Shown: positions 23,300 through 34,884, numbered from the stretch's first letter. The stretch is 64,000 bases of DNA from Elmis aenea (GCA_947652605.1 OX393579.1:47870970-47934969); one strand, 5' to 3'. Program-made: numbers and translations. The notes: generated by a model from the letters alone, not told the origin.

Positions 23300-23640
23300 T
23301 TGCGAGCGAACTCAGACGGCCGTGGATGATATCAAAAAGTGTTTTATTTGCACTTTCATTACATCGTTGGATGCGCCAGTCTTTTAGCTACATTTTAAAC
23401 ACCGAATCAAAATTTTCGGAACGCTAATAACGGAGTTACGAATTTTTTTATAAACCGAGATGTTTTTATTTTTGCGAGCGAACTCTCGGCATATTGCCGG
23501 ACCTTTTTCAGACGGCCGTGGATGATATCAAAAAGTGTTTTATTTGCACTTTCTTTACATCGTTGGATGCGCCAGTCTTTAAGCTACATTTTAAACACCG
23601 AATCAAAATTTTCGGGACGCTAATAACGGAGTTACGAATT
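23300..23640. repeat. Tandem repeat b, ~197 bp, two copies
   Basis: CAGACGGCCGTGGATGATAT occurs near 23313 and 23509; both units contain GGATGCGCCAGTCTTT and ATTTTCGG(A/G)ACGCTAATAAC. Confidence 0.85.
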
Positions 23641-24479
23641 TTTTGAATAACTTTGTAAATTAAATTTCAAAATAGTTGAGACAAACGGCATTATACTAAG
23701 AAAAATAAACTCAATAACATATTAAAATTTGAACAAAATCGTAAGAGTCGTTTTCGAGAAAAATTTTCAAAATTTTTAATTTTTTGAATAACTTTGTAAA
23801 TTAAATTTCAAAATAGTTGAGACAAACGGCATTATACTAAGAAAAATAAACTCAATAACATACTAAAATTTGAACAAAATCGTAAAAGCCGTTTTCGAGA
23901 AAAATTTTCAAAATTTTTAATGTTTTGAATAACTTTGTAAATTAAATTTCAAAATAGTTGAGACAAACGGCAAATAAACTCTATAACATACTTAAATTTA
24001 AACAAAATTGTACGAGCCGTTTTCGAGAAAAATTTTCAAAATTTTTAATTTTTTGAACAATTTTGTAAATTAAATTTCAAAATAGTTGAGACATAGGCAT
24101 TATACTTAGAAAAATAAACTCTATGTATGTATGTATTTAAAGATTTTGAATTACAGTGGAACATTTTTATCTCTGTAAAATATTTTGTTTTTATTTGTTA
24201 CGATTTACAATGAGACAAATCAATGCATAATTGCATAAACATTGTGATAAAGCCGATTTAAGTATTTTTTTAATGGTTTTAAAATCATGTTGAATATCTG
24301 GTCCACTGTAATATGAGCTATCCGAGAACAGAACCCAATCCCAATCCCAAGCTAACTTCAACGGTGGTTTAAGTCGGAATTCACGCGTCAATGTGGTCTA
24401 TAGTATCGCCATCTGTCGATCTATAGCTCAAAATTTGCTCAAATATATTCAATAGCCAATGGAATATACATATTTTAAT

Positions 24480-24668
24480 CGGTACTTTACCCAAAGTCAT
24501 TTTTCTACATTTCTCCAAATTTGAGAAATAAAATTAAAACCTACTTTCACCGTTCTCATTTATGAGCGTGTAACTCGAAAAGAAAACGTTTTAAGAAAAA
24601 ATATATGAATTGTTGATAAGGAATTACCTCCCAAAGTTGTTCCCAATATTTATTAATCACCCTGTACG
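24480..24668. mobile_element. Solo, eroded family C arm
   Basis: TTCTCCAAATTTGAGAAATAAA through AAGGAATTACCTCCC to AATCACCCTGTA matches a family C right arm. No left arm is nearby. Confidence 0.6.
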
Positions 24669-25377
24669 CTGATTTGAACAATATATGGCGGAGTCCAAAT
24701 TTTCTTTGCCTAGGGGCACCAGAAACTCTTTTTGAGACGGATGCCAATCTGGTAGATTTTAATTTATTTTTTGTTATTTTTTACAACAAACTCAACTTCA
24801 TTTTGCTGGTTATTTTACGTTTTACAAAGTTTTAAAAGTAACGTTTATCGGTGTTTTCCGCTTGGGAATAATATTGGATCGTTTTTGTTCATTTATGTAT
24901 TTCGTGAAAGCGAGAGCAAATTAATTATTAAAGCGTTTTTATTGCAGACTAGTACTTTATAAAAGCAGAAAATAAACGAAGGATAAATTTTAAAATTGGC
25001 CACAGAAAAACGCTCGCAATTAAAATTAAAAACCAAGCTTTTATGAAGTAAGCATGCAGCACTGAAGCAACAAAGTGAAAATATTTACGACTCGCCATTC
25101 TTGCATGTACTTGAAACTTGAAATTTCTTTTCAGGGATAAAGCGTCTTATCTTGATGAGGGTATGTCACGAAATAGTTGAGATCATTAAAAAAGCTGTAA
25201 TTATAAATTACTTGAAATAATTAACAATTAGAAACGAAACAGTAGGTTTTAATTAAAAACGACAAGTAGCTATTATTGAAAGAGACAAATAAGAGTTATC
25301 CTAGAAAAGTAAGACCTCTCCTGGTAAAATAGTATTAAAAAAATTATTCTATGGACGTTAAGTTGTGTTTTAATTGC
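24669..25377. other. Intergenic DNA, nothing recognised
   Basis: Frames at 24556-24747 and 24771-24962 have no recognised domain. Confidence 0.5.
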
Positions 25378-25901
25378 AAACATCACTTGTTTGCGAAATC
25401 ATGGCAAACTTTGATATTGAAATTTTTACATTACCCATATCTCGGTTATTTTTTGCAACAAATATGTTAAACTATATATTTTTGAAAAGCTAAAAAAAAG
25501 GCTCTTTCCTATAAAGTCACCGCCAACTTAAGTTTCTATTTAAAAAATAAATAAGTTTACTCAATATTTCAAAATAGCATGGTTAAAAAAAATATTTTTG
25601 TTTTTAAATTAAGCATAAAAATCTGTCCTACACCTCAGTGGTAGGACTCGTAACTAAATTTTTAAAAAAATAAAAATAAAAATTAATAAAAAAATCTGTA
25701 TAAAAATCCTTCGTAACGTTTTGTTGTATTTTAATTTTTTAATAAATAAAGAAGTTAAACTAAATTTTCCAAAATAATTAAATTTTTTGTCTGTAGTGCC
25801 ACAATGACAAAAAATAGCTCAAGAGACCGATATCAGATTTTCGCTAATTATTACGATAACCGAGATACCCTGTAAAACATTCGACTTTGGTCCACCCTGT
25901 A
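25378..25901. mobile_element. Solo family E arm with a 63-bp insertion
   Basis: Matches the right arm of the element at 3301-4912 (AAACATCACTTGTTTGCGAAA, TGGCAAACTTT, AATAAATAAAGAAGTTAAA, CCGAGATACC) and ends GGTCCACCCTGTA. Interrupted by the short insertion at 25627-25689. Confidence 0.7.
25627..25689 (+). mobile_element. 63-bp A-tailed insertion with tRNA-like head
   Basis: Flanked by the direct repeat AAAAATCTGT (25617-25626 and 25690-25699). The paralogous arm near 4660-4675 (CATAAAAATCTGTATAAAAA) shows the empty site. The insert starts CCTACACCTCAGTGGTAGGA, which resembles a tRNA D-arm (CTCAGTGGTAGAG), and ends in a long A-rich tail. It looks like a very short retroposed tRNA or SINE head. 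The insertion itself is clear; the tRNA origin is an inference. Confidence 0.65.
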
Positions 25902-27368
25902 TTGTTTATGTGTGTCCATATTTAGCAAGTCAAATACGAGTCTGTTTAAAAACAATGAAATATGAATTTTTTGTTACCTCTTCTTTTTTTTTTAATTCAC
26001 CAAAGACCCCACTAAATATTTAATTAAATTACAGATTGATTTTCTTTTGTGAAAAATTTGTAAATCATAAACAAAGATACCTTAAGATGGATATGTTAGT
26101 AAAGGTCCCTTTAAAAATTAATTATTATGTATACAAAAAGTTATAACATTCGAAATTTTAAAATGGATTCTAGAAAACAATTGTGATAAGAATTGTGTAA
26201 AGAACTGACAATTTTTTTTATGTTAGTTCGCGTTTTTTAAAAAACTATTGTGCATTTTTTCCATATTGAAAAAGCTCTATCCAAATTTATTTGTTTAAAT
26301 ATTCAACAAAAAACAGTTTGTTTGATCAATTTCCTCAAGAGTTCTATAAAACCTTACCTCCAATTCTCTCAAGAAAAGATAAAAGCAAAGAATTTGATGT
26401 ATGTCTGAGAGCTGAGCTTTCCGTTTGGTAAATGAAATAAAAAAGGCCATGGAATTCGACTAAATTGAATGTGAATTCCAAAGAGCATATGCACAGTGCA
26501 GGTCTATCATCAGGTGTTGATTTCCACGAATATGGGTTATATTAAAGGCACTGCAATACTAATAATTATTTTATATCTCGCTACATTACCCTGGCATTAC
26601 AAATTATGCAAATAACTACGAATTATTTGCATTTCCGCAGTACGGTATTTTCGTAAACAGGAAATGAAATCAGTTACTAACAGTTGGTAGTAAAATAATT
26701 TTACTGCAATTCAAATGAATTATGATAAAAGACTTACACATTTTCTGTATCGGTTTTGAACATAAAAATCTATTATGATGGAGTAAATTAGTTAAAAATA
26801 GATAGCTAAAATAATAATATAATAGTTATGCGGCAGTAAGTGATACAATTTACTTAATCTCTTTAAAACAACATTCATAAACTGTCCGTCATGGTTTATA
26901 TAGTTTATAAATGGGTTTTATTGACTTAACTTAAAAGGGTACCCTAACAGCTACGCTAATTATAGAGACATTTTAATACTAAATTAAATTTTGCCTATAT
27001 CATATGGAACCCACAATATGACACCTACACTAGTAAAATCGAGGGAATTCAAAAGAAATGTATATCATTTTTGCACAAATAACACAAACTTCTAGAGAAA
27101 CCATATGAACAACACAGTAACGATCTAAAAATGCTCTCCTTAAATTGTCGTAGAACACTTAGTGATATAATATTTCTTTACAAAATTATTAACTGCAAAA
27201 TAAATTGTCCTAATATTTTATCACTAATAAATTTTAACTTACCGAGATTAGGTATACGACACCATTTTCTCTTTTATTTAACACCCTGTAGCACAAATGC
27301 CTTTTTTAACTCGCCAATCAACAGAATTCCTTAAATTATTTTCAACTACACAGTGTTTTGTTTTAGCA
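25902..27368. other. Intergenic DNA, nothing recognised
   Basis: The frame at 27131-27334 has no recognised domain. No transposon ends supported. Confidence 0.5.
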
Positions 27369-27376
27369 CACCGACA

Positions 27377-27573
27377 CAGGGCCTACTAGAGGGGGGGTCC
27401 TAAGGGTCTGCATCCCCGGGCCCCCAGTCTGAGGGGCACCCAATTTTTTTTCTCTCGTTAAAATGAACAGCAAAATATGTTTTTTAACATCATAAAAAAA
27501 AACAGATTTTGTCATTCACATGGCCCCCAAATTTTAACTCCCCCGGGCCCCCTCTTTCCTCTAGGAGGCCCTG
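27377..27573. mobile_element. 197-bp hAT-type MITE
   Basis: Ends CAGGGCCTACTAGAGG / CCTCTAGGAGGCCCTG with the perfect 8-bp duplication CACCGACA (27369-27376, 27574-27581). Rich in GGGGGCCC-type runs; non-coding. Confidence 0.9.
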
Positions 27574-27581
27574 CACCGACA

Positions 27582-29008
27582 CATCACTTTAATATTTTAA
27601 AAAGAACACCCAGTATATTTTATAATTTTTAGATGTAAAATTGAATTCTCTTAAATTCAGTCGTTTTTAAGTTATTTAAGTTTTCATAAAATTGACAAAA
27701 CAAGTCTAAAGAAATAATGATTTTTCACAACTTGGCGATGTCAAAACGAATTCCTTGGAAACTTTATAGGACAATAGTGTCATAGTAATTTTTGACTAGT
27801 AAATTTTTAAAATAATACACAGGGTGTTCCTTATGCCCGAACCATTTAGTCAAATTTCAAACACGAATGTCAGCGTTTTTAAATGGAACGCCCTACATAT
27901 TTCTTTATAATCTGGAAAATCTTTCAATTTAAAGATCAAAATATAATTTTATTTGACATTTAAAACAAATTTGAGATATTTCCAAAGCCTACTAGTTTAG
28001 TGCTAGTAAATATTGTGTTTGTATCTGTTAATTATCAAGAAATCTGCAATGACTCGAGAAATACCGATTTTAGACGTAACTGACCTTTAAATTTAAAAAT
28101 TAGAATCGTGATTCTAAAATTTTAAACAAAATTTTCAAAGAAAGTATGATAATGTCGTCAAAGGCGTGTTATGCGAAATTCGTTTGCTCGCCAATAAACA
28201 GATCCGATTTTATATATTGTGTTCATTAGGGCTTCATTTGTAAATAACTGTACTCCAAGAGCTTTTATTACTAATCATCAATTAACAAAGCTATTTGAAA
28301 GTCAAAATGACCAGTGAACTTCACGCCCGGCCAACCACATCCACAATAGAAATGATTTTAATCATTATTGAAGCTTTGCATACAATTATTGTGCTACAAG
28401 CAATAGTCAATAAATCAGTTTGAAGTCATTTAGAAATAGCAATGCTGATTTACATAAACAGTTCTAAAGCTGCTTAAAATGTTGTTGCAGTATTTTTTAA
28501 CTTTAGTGGATCATGTTTTGAAAACGACAGCTGTTTTAAACAATGCAATAAAATGGTGGCATAAAAAGTTATAGTTTTCACTGCTAAAGTTGTATATTTC
28601 ATAAATTTAAAAACATGTTGTTAATTACGAACAAAAAACAAATTTTTTTTAGCAAAAAACAAGATGTCCTAACTCCTAACATCCTTTAAAAGAGATTTTA
28701 ACTTCCAGGCGCTTAGAATTCTAAATTTTCTGCTAGAAATGTATGTGCGATATGAGTATAATCAAGTATTTCCATGACTACCGGGGATTACCTCGTCTGC
28801 ATGTCTTCGAACTGTGTAATTTAAAAATACGAATACTTTACCAAGATAAGTCGCTGAATAATCTGCTCTTTCAACTTTCAGCAAAGCCTTGTTAAAAGCT
28901 AAAATGAATATACTAAAAATTTCAAATTCTAAAGTCGGTTCTCTTACAATCTTCTTACAAATTTCTCAAAAATACATGTATCTAGTATCTGTATCGAGAA
29001 TCATTTGT
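27582..29008. other. Intergenic DNA with a small inverted pair
   Basis: CAGGGTGTTCC near 27821 and GGAACGCCCTACAT near 27884 form a short inverted pair, perhaps a degraded MITE. Nothing else recognised. Confidence 0.4.
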
Positions 29009-29016
29009 ATTACAAG

Positions 29017-29426
29017 CAGGGCATGAAACCGGTTTTTTAAACCGGTTTACCGGTTTTTTAAACCGGTTTAAAAAACCGGTTAACCTTTATTTTTTGTCCA
29101 AAATTGTGATTTTTAACCGAAACCGAAACCGTTATTTTTAAAGGCAAAAAAAACGGTAACCTTTAACCAAAATAATAAAAAACCGGTTTTTTAAACATCT
29201 CTTTTGAATAAAATTATAAATAGATAATATCTTTTTATACTTTGTATTCCAAATCTGAATAATGTTAAAAACCTGTTAAATTAACCGGTTTTTTCAAAAC
29301 CTGTTTTTTACGGAAAAAACCGGTTTTTTACGGAAAAAACCGGTTTTTCAACAAAAACCGTTATAAAAATAAAGTTCTTGAATTCGGTTAACCGTTAACC
29401 AAAATTTTTTTCGGTTTCTAGCCCTG
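29017..29426. mobile_element. 410-bp hAT-type MITE made of AACCGGTTTTTT repeats
   Basis: Ends CAGGGCATGAAACCGG / CGGTTTCTAGCCCTG with the perfect 8-bp duplication ATTACAAG (29009-29016, 29427-29434). Much of the interior is arrays of AAACCGGTTTTTT in both orientations. Confidence 0.9.
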
Positions 29427-29434
29427 ATTACAAG

Positions 29435-29792
29435 AGACAAGTTAACTTTAGCCAGTTAGACTTAATTTTTTATAAGATATTTGGTTACCAAATTTATATA
29501 TAACTACCAACTACTGTGGAGAGTTATAAATCATTATTTGTTGATAGACGAAACTCAAACACTGTCTTTGTCACCTCAAGTAATGGCATCTGATTGTTTT
29601 ACTAATGTTGAAATCCCTATAAAATGATCTTTTTGTAGTATTAAATAATTTCAGTACCCAATAAGTCATTAAATGATACATCACTCACGATATATTTGAA
29701 ATAGATAAATAAATAGTAAATTGAGGTTCCCAGAAAAACCAAATACAGGTAAAACAAAGCGGCGCAGTAGCAAAAAAAAGATGAAGACTTAC
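29435..29792. other. Intergenic DNA, nothing recognised
   Basis: The minus-strand frame at 29641-29829 runs into the next MITE and has no recognised domain. Confidence 0.5.
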
Positions 29793-29796
29793 AATT

Positions 29797-30044
29797 GAAG
29801 GGGCTAGTGCAAAAAGGGTACAAGTGCATTTTGACTAGTATCGAGTAATAGAGTTGTAAAGTTAATTGCTTGCTAAGAATACACCGTTGTGGTTGGAATA
29901 TTTTAAATCATGGATGGCACTAGTAAGCCTAAAATGCACTTGAATATTTTTTGCACTAATAGAGTGCAGCTTTAAATTTAGATGTATGTACTTATCTCAA
30001 AATGTAAAAAAAATCACTTATACCCTTTTTGCACCAACCCCTTC
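29797..30044. mobile_element. 248-bp MITE flanked by AATT
   Basis: Inverted ends GAAGGGGCTAGTGCAAAAAG and CTTTTTGCACCAACCCCTTC (read to 30044 with the preceding TACCC), flanked by AATT at 29793-29796 and 30045-30048. The four-base flank does not match the hAT or TA pattern of its neighbours; the superfamily is not assigned. Confidence 0.7.
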
Positions 30045-30048
30045 AATT

Positions 30049-30825
30049 AATTGGACTCAATTTTTTTAATTATGTTCGAGACTAAAAATTCTCACGTCTT
30101 GTATTTGTTATTACTGTTTTAACTTGCCTTCAAACGGTCGTCAATATATTTCAAGACTCAAATCATATTAACAAAAAGCATTTTCAGTGAAAGAGAAAAA
30201 CTTAAAGACAACTCACCACATAAATGAAATATTTCCTTAGCTGAAGCCAGACGCTTTAGATGTAAAGACTTTTATTGACAACAGAAGCAATTTTAAAAAA
30301 TCCTTAGAAACAAGTAAATAAAATATTAATCATCCTAAATAATATTATGCAAAAAATATATGTTTAGCTATTTTATTAAAACACTCGACTTCAAATTTCA
30401 AAATTAATGACAAAATAAAGAAAAAAAGGCATTTCGAAGATTTTTTTGCAGATTAAAGATATAAATCCCGTTAAAAGAATTTTAAAGTAAATGTTTTTTT
30501 TTTTTTAAATCAGATATAACAACACAACAAATAAACCATATAATATAAAGGATTGGTGTAAAAAATATTAGAGATCATTTTGGGTTTTTGAACTTCGCTT
30601 TATAATTAATTCATAAAAATTAAAATTATTACAAAAGTATGACAATTTAATAAATAGTAACGCAGATATACTAATCTCATAATTTATAAATTCTTCGTGA
30701 TCGTGTAAGGACGATGTTAAAGAGAACATGACCATTCAATAATTTGGAAATCTATTTTTGCAAAAATATAATTAATTGGAAAGAAATTGTTTTAAAATTT
30801 ATCCAGTTTTTAAAATTTTTTGGCC
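30049..30825. other. AT-rich intergenic DNA, nothing recognised
   Basis: Homopolymer runs only. Confidence 0.5.
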
Positions 30826-30960
30826 ATGCCTGTTACTGTTGCAACTATAGAAAGGTCATTTTCCGAACTGAAAATAATTAATGATTTAACACAACTGAAC
30901 TTGTCTGATTAAATTATCTCTTACTTCTTGCCATCGAATATAAAGAAGCATGGCATGGCA
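30826..30960 (+). pseudogene. hAT transposase C-terminal dimerisation relic
   Basis: The plus strand reads MPVTVATIERSFSELKIIN, then after a divergent stretch and a frameshift LLLAIEYKEAWHG. This is the conserved hATC pattern (PVTVASAERSFSKLKLIK ... LALLSIE) of ZMYM1/DUF4371-type hAT proteins. It could be a remnant of the family whose N-terminal half is at 20968-21828, but that link is not shown. No terminal repeats found. Confidence 0.7.
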
Positions 30961-31062
30961 AAGACCAGGTAAACATCCGTTTTGATTTTTAATTTATTAA
31001 TTTGAACTAATTAATAAAATATAATTAAGATGAATATTGTTTTAAATATGATTTTCATTTAT

Positions 31063-31436
31063 GCAGCGTCATTCAAAAAGTCTGCAACAAATAGAAAAGT
31101 TTTTTTAGTATCGAATCTCAAATATTTTTTTTCTTGATAAAAAAGTCGGTGCATGGCTTAAAACTAATTTTAGGATTTAAAAAAAAATCAGTAAACATTC
31201 AGGACACTAGAAATAAAACTCTTTTTGAAACACTTAAAATAAAAGCCACATTACTCTTACGACTATTTCTAAAATCGCTGAAAGCTAGTGTCATGTGAAC
31301 TGTTAGGTATTGGACGTTTTCTTATCTTAAAATTAGCTTCAGACCATGCACCAACTTTTATCAATAACAAAATTTTCTGAGAAATCGACAATAAAAACTG
31401 TATCATTTGTTGCACACTTTTTAAATGGGGCTGTAT
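31063..31436. mobile_element. Foldback MITE, family F
   Basis: Left end GCAGCGTCATTCAAAAAGTC and right inverted end GCACACTTTTTAAATGGGGC; inner matches include GGTGCATGG / CCATGCACCAACTTTTATC. The minus-strand frame at 31269-31487 lies in the right arm and is not a gene. Confidence 0.7.
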
Positions 31437-32160
31437 ATGGTTATGAAAGTGGTCTACATAAAAAATCTGGAAAATGAAATTTATCACAGGTTAATTCATC
31501 CAAATGGAAAATTTTAACTATGACAAAACGTAAAATAATACTGATAATTACTGATCACACAAAAATGAATGCAAATCCTTGAATTATTTAATGAATTTGA
31601 GTTATTATCTCTTTTAAGTGAATTTTATATTAATCTATATTTTGCATGCAAAACTACAGCAAGAGGAATTTATTTAAATTTATTATATTACTGTGTATCA
31701 ACACAATATTTTTTTAAAAATTATATTTGGCACATCTATGACTTCTTTGATAAACTACCCTGAATTAGAATAATGCTGAAAGCTGCATTGACAAATAAGT
31801 ACAAAAGATTAAATTAAAATGTTTAATATTTATAATTACAATACATTTATACATTTGTATACTTGTTATGTACTTAAGAAACTATACGTATATGTAATTT
31901 CATACATTTATTTTCTTTTAACACGAAATAAAAAAACGCTCAACACAAAGACTGCATCCCAAAAAAAAAAGTAAAAAATTCGTACACTAATCTCCCTTAA
32001 CAGTACAATGGCAGAAAAACCAGGCGGACTATTTTGCTTAAACTTAAAAGGAGTTGCTTAAAGCAGGGTTTCTTCGGAATCGGACATTTTGACTCTATTA
32101 TTACAACAAAAACATTAATGTATTAATGATTTTTTTTGTACAGCTTAATTCCTCAACAAA
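31437..32160. other. Downstream flank of the zinc-finger locus
   Basis: A minus-strand AATAAA (plus-strand TTTATT at 31907-31912) is a candidate poly(A) signal for the zinc-finger gene, but nothing confirms its use. Confidence 0.35.
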
Positions 32161-32781
<621 letters not shown>

Positions 32782-34884
32782 CTACTCGTATGGCTTTTCA
32801 CCGGTATGTGTCCTCATATGAACATTGAGATCGTTTCTGCCTCCAAAACTTTTCTCACAAATGTCACATTTATATGGTTTTTCACCAGTGTGTGTTCTCA
32901 TATGATTCCTTAAATGATCACTTCGCTTAAAATCTTTCTGACAATTGTCACATTTATATGGTTTTACACCGGTGTGTGCTCTCATATGAACACTTAAGTT
33001 GCCACTTTGATTAAAATATTTCTCACAAATGTCACATTTATATGGTTTTACACCAGTGTGTGTTCTCAAATGAACCCGTAAACTATCACTGTGGTTAAAA
33101 GATTTCTCGCAAACATCACATTTATATGGTTTTCCACCAGTGTGTGTTCTCATATGAATCCTTAAATGATCACTTCGATTAAAATGTTTCTGACAATTGT
33201 TACATTTATATGATTTTACACCGGTGTGTGTTCTCATATGAACACTTAAACTACCACTTTGATTAAAACATTTCTCACAAATGTCACATTTATATGGTTT
33301 TACACCAGTGTGTGTTCTCAAATGAACCCGTAAACTTTTACTTTGATTAAAACATTTCTGGCAAACATCACATTTATATGGTTTTACACCAGTGTGTGTT
33401 CTCATATGAATCCTTAAATTATCACTTCGATTAAAATGTTTCTGACAATTGTCACATTTATATGGTTTTACACCGGTGTGTGTTCTCATATGAACCCTTA
33501 AGTCAGTACTTCGATTAAAACATTTTTCACAAATGTCACATTTATATGGTTTTACACCAGTGTGTGTTCTCAAATGAACCCGTAAACTATCACTGTGGTT
33601 AAAAGATTTCTGGCAAACATCACATTTATATGGTTCTTCACCAGTGTGTGTTCTCAGATGAATCCTTAAATGATCGCTTCGAGTAAAATGTTTCTCACAA
33701 ATGTCACATTTATATGGTTTTACACCGGTGTGTGTTCTCATATGAACACTTAAACTACCACTTTGATTAAAACATTTCTCACAAATGTCACATTTATATG
33801 GTTTTGCACCAGTGTGTGTTCTCAAATGAATCCGTAAACTATAATTGTGGTAAAAAGATTTCTGGCAAACATCACATTTATATGGTTTTTCACCAGTGTG
33901 TGTTCTCATATGAATCCTTAAAGTAGCACTTCGATTAAAACGTTTCTTACAATTGTCACATTTATATGATTTTTCACCAGTGTGTGTTCTCATATGAGCA
34001 CTTAAATTATTACTACAGTTAAAAGATTTCTGACAAACAACACATTCATATGGTTTTACACCAGTGTGTGTTCTCATATGAACATTTAAATTAGAACTTC
34101 GATTAAAACATTTTTTACAAACGTCACATTTATATGGTTTTACACCAGTGTGTGTTCTCATATGAACATTGAGATCGCCTCTGCTTCCATAACATTTCTC
34201 ACAAATGTCGCATTTATATGGTTTTTCATTAGCGTGCCTTCTCATATGAACATTTTGGTCTGACTTATATTTAAAATGTTTATTACAAATTGTACAAGTA
34301 TATATTTTGTTTTCCTTTCTTCTCACCTGCCTCTTCAAATCTTTCACTTCATGTAACTTTTGATCGTTGCTTACACCTTTTGGCTCTATACTTTTACTTG
34401 TACGAGTCAATTCCAAATTGCACGCTGCTGTACCTGAGGTTGATACATCTGACACGATATTGAGATCATTATTTACATTTATAATTACAATACCGTCTTC
34501 TAGGGTAGAATCTAATTTAATGAAGTATTTTCTTTCTGCACTTTCATCAATCATTTCTGTTGCCGTCTTGTTTTCATTGTTATCAGCATCCGTAATACTA
34601 TTCGTAATGTTTTGTAGATAGTCATAATATTCTAATGGTTCTTGTTTTACTTCTATTTTTACATTCTCGTCTACGGTTTTAATTTCAGCGCTTGAAAACT
34701 CTTCTTTTAGTTGAAAAATGCTACTAGCTGAATGTCCACATTCGTGATTTATTAAATTTATTTGTAAATTATATTCTTCTGACTCCGACTTTACAATTTC
34801 CTGTTTTGCTTCTCTTACGCACACTTGTTGTTGTATCGGCCCTTCAGATTTATAATAATCTGTGGTATTCAAAGTTGACTCCAT
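32782..34884 (-). CDS. C2H2 zinc-finger protein, 18 fingers
   Basis: Predicted nuclear DNA-binding protein of 700 residues. The frame opens upstream to 34950 but its first codon there is TTG; the first ATG is at 34884-34882 (MESTLNTTDYY) in a good AAAAATGG context, so I start there. Residues 1-194 are acidic and contain VKIEVKQEP (75-83), a likely SUMO site of the VKxEP type. Residues 195-698 are 18 uninterrupted 28-residue fingers of the CxxC...HxxxH form. Linkers are mostly TGVKP rather than the classical TGEKP. Fingers 6-8, 9-11, 12-14 and 15-17 repeat a three-finger cassette with helices HSDSLRV, QSGSLSV and RSDHLRI. No KRAB, BTB or ZAD domain is visible; an upstream exon cannot be excluded. 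It is the only intact host-like gene here. Orthology cannot be assigned. Confidence 0.9.
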   Translation of the reverse strand: MESTLNTTDYYKSEGPIQQQVCVREAKQEIVKSESEEYNLQINLINHECGHSASSIFQLKEEFSSAEIKTVDENVKIEVKQEPLEYYDYLQNITNSITDADNNENKTATEMIDESAERKYFIKLDSTLEDGIVIINVNNDLNIVSDVSTSGTAACNLELTRTSKSIEPKGVSNDQKLHEVKDLKRQVRRKENKIYTCTICNKHFKYKSDQNVHMRRHANEKPYKCDICEKCYGSRGDLNVHMRTHTGVKPYKCDVCKKCFNRSSNLNVHMRTHTGVKPYECVVCQKSFNCSNNLSAHMRTHTGEKSYKCDNCKKRFNRSATLRIHMRTHTGEKPYKCDVCQKSFYHNYSLRIHLRTHTGAKPYKCDICEKCFNQSGSLSVHMRTHTGVKPYKCDICEKHFTRSDHLRIHLRTHTGEEPYKCDVCQKSFNHSDSLRVHLRTHTGVKPYKCDICEKCFNRSTDLRVHMRTHTGVKPYKCDNCQKHFNRSDNLRIHMRTHTGVKPYKCDVCQKCFNQSKSLRVHLRTHTGVKPYKCDICEKCFNQSGSLSVHMRTHTGVKSYKCNNCQKHFNRSDHLRIHMRTHTGGKPYKCDVCEKSFNHSDSLRVHLRTHTGVKPYKCDICEKYFNQSGNLSVHMRAHTGVKPYKCDNCQKDFKRSDHLRNHMRTHTGEKPYKCDICEKSFGGRNDLNVHMRTHTGEKPYE
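32875..33882 (-). repeat. Four copies of a 252-bp three-finger cassette
   Basis: Fingers 6-17 (residues 335-670). Finger 7 and finger 13 are identical apart from the linker; fingers 9 and 15 differ by one residue before the linker; fingers 8, 11, 14 and 17 share RSD(H/N)LR. The finger 10 position is the most diverged. The pattern implies segmental duplication in units of three fingers. Confidence 0.85.

Larger units (their letters stand above)
23060..24120. repeat. Tandem repeat c, ~141 bp, about five copies interleaved with b
   Basis: TTTCAAAATAGTTGAGACA recurs downstream of TTTGAATAACTTTGTAAAT near 23146, 23641, 23783, 23924 and 24053. Units also carry GTTTTCGAGAAAAATTTTC. Confidence 0.85.
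22051..24364. mobile_element. Long-TIR (Mutator-like?) element packed with three tandem-repeat families
   Basis: Left terminus CGTTGAAGTTGACTTGGG (22055) and right terminus CCCAAGCTAACTTCAACG (to 24363) begin inverted repeats of about 250 bp (22055-22310, 24120-24363). The 10-bp direct repeat TGGTTTAAGT flanks it at 22041-22050 and 24365-24374; a 9-11-bp duplication with long TIRs is typical of Mutator-like elements, though no MULE transposase is present. The core is tandem arrays: about four units of ~177 bp, two of ~197 bp and about five of ~141 bp. The minus-strand frame at 22536-22760 just reads through array units. Confidence 0.75.

Noticed and set aside
23060..24120. Centromeric satellite block
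   Set aside because: The arrays are short and bounded by inverted ends and a flanking duplication, so they are element cargo here; a genome-wide satellite role cannot be judged from this window.
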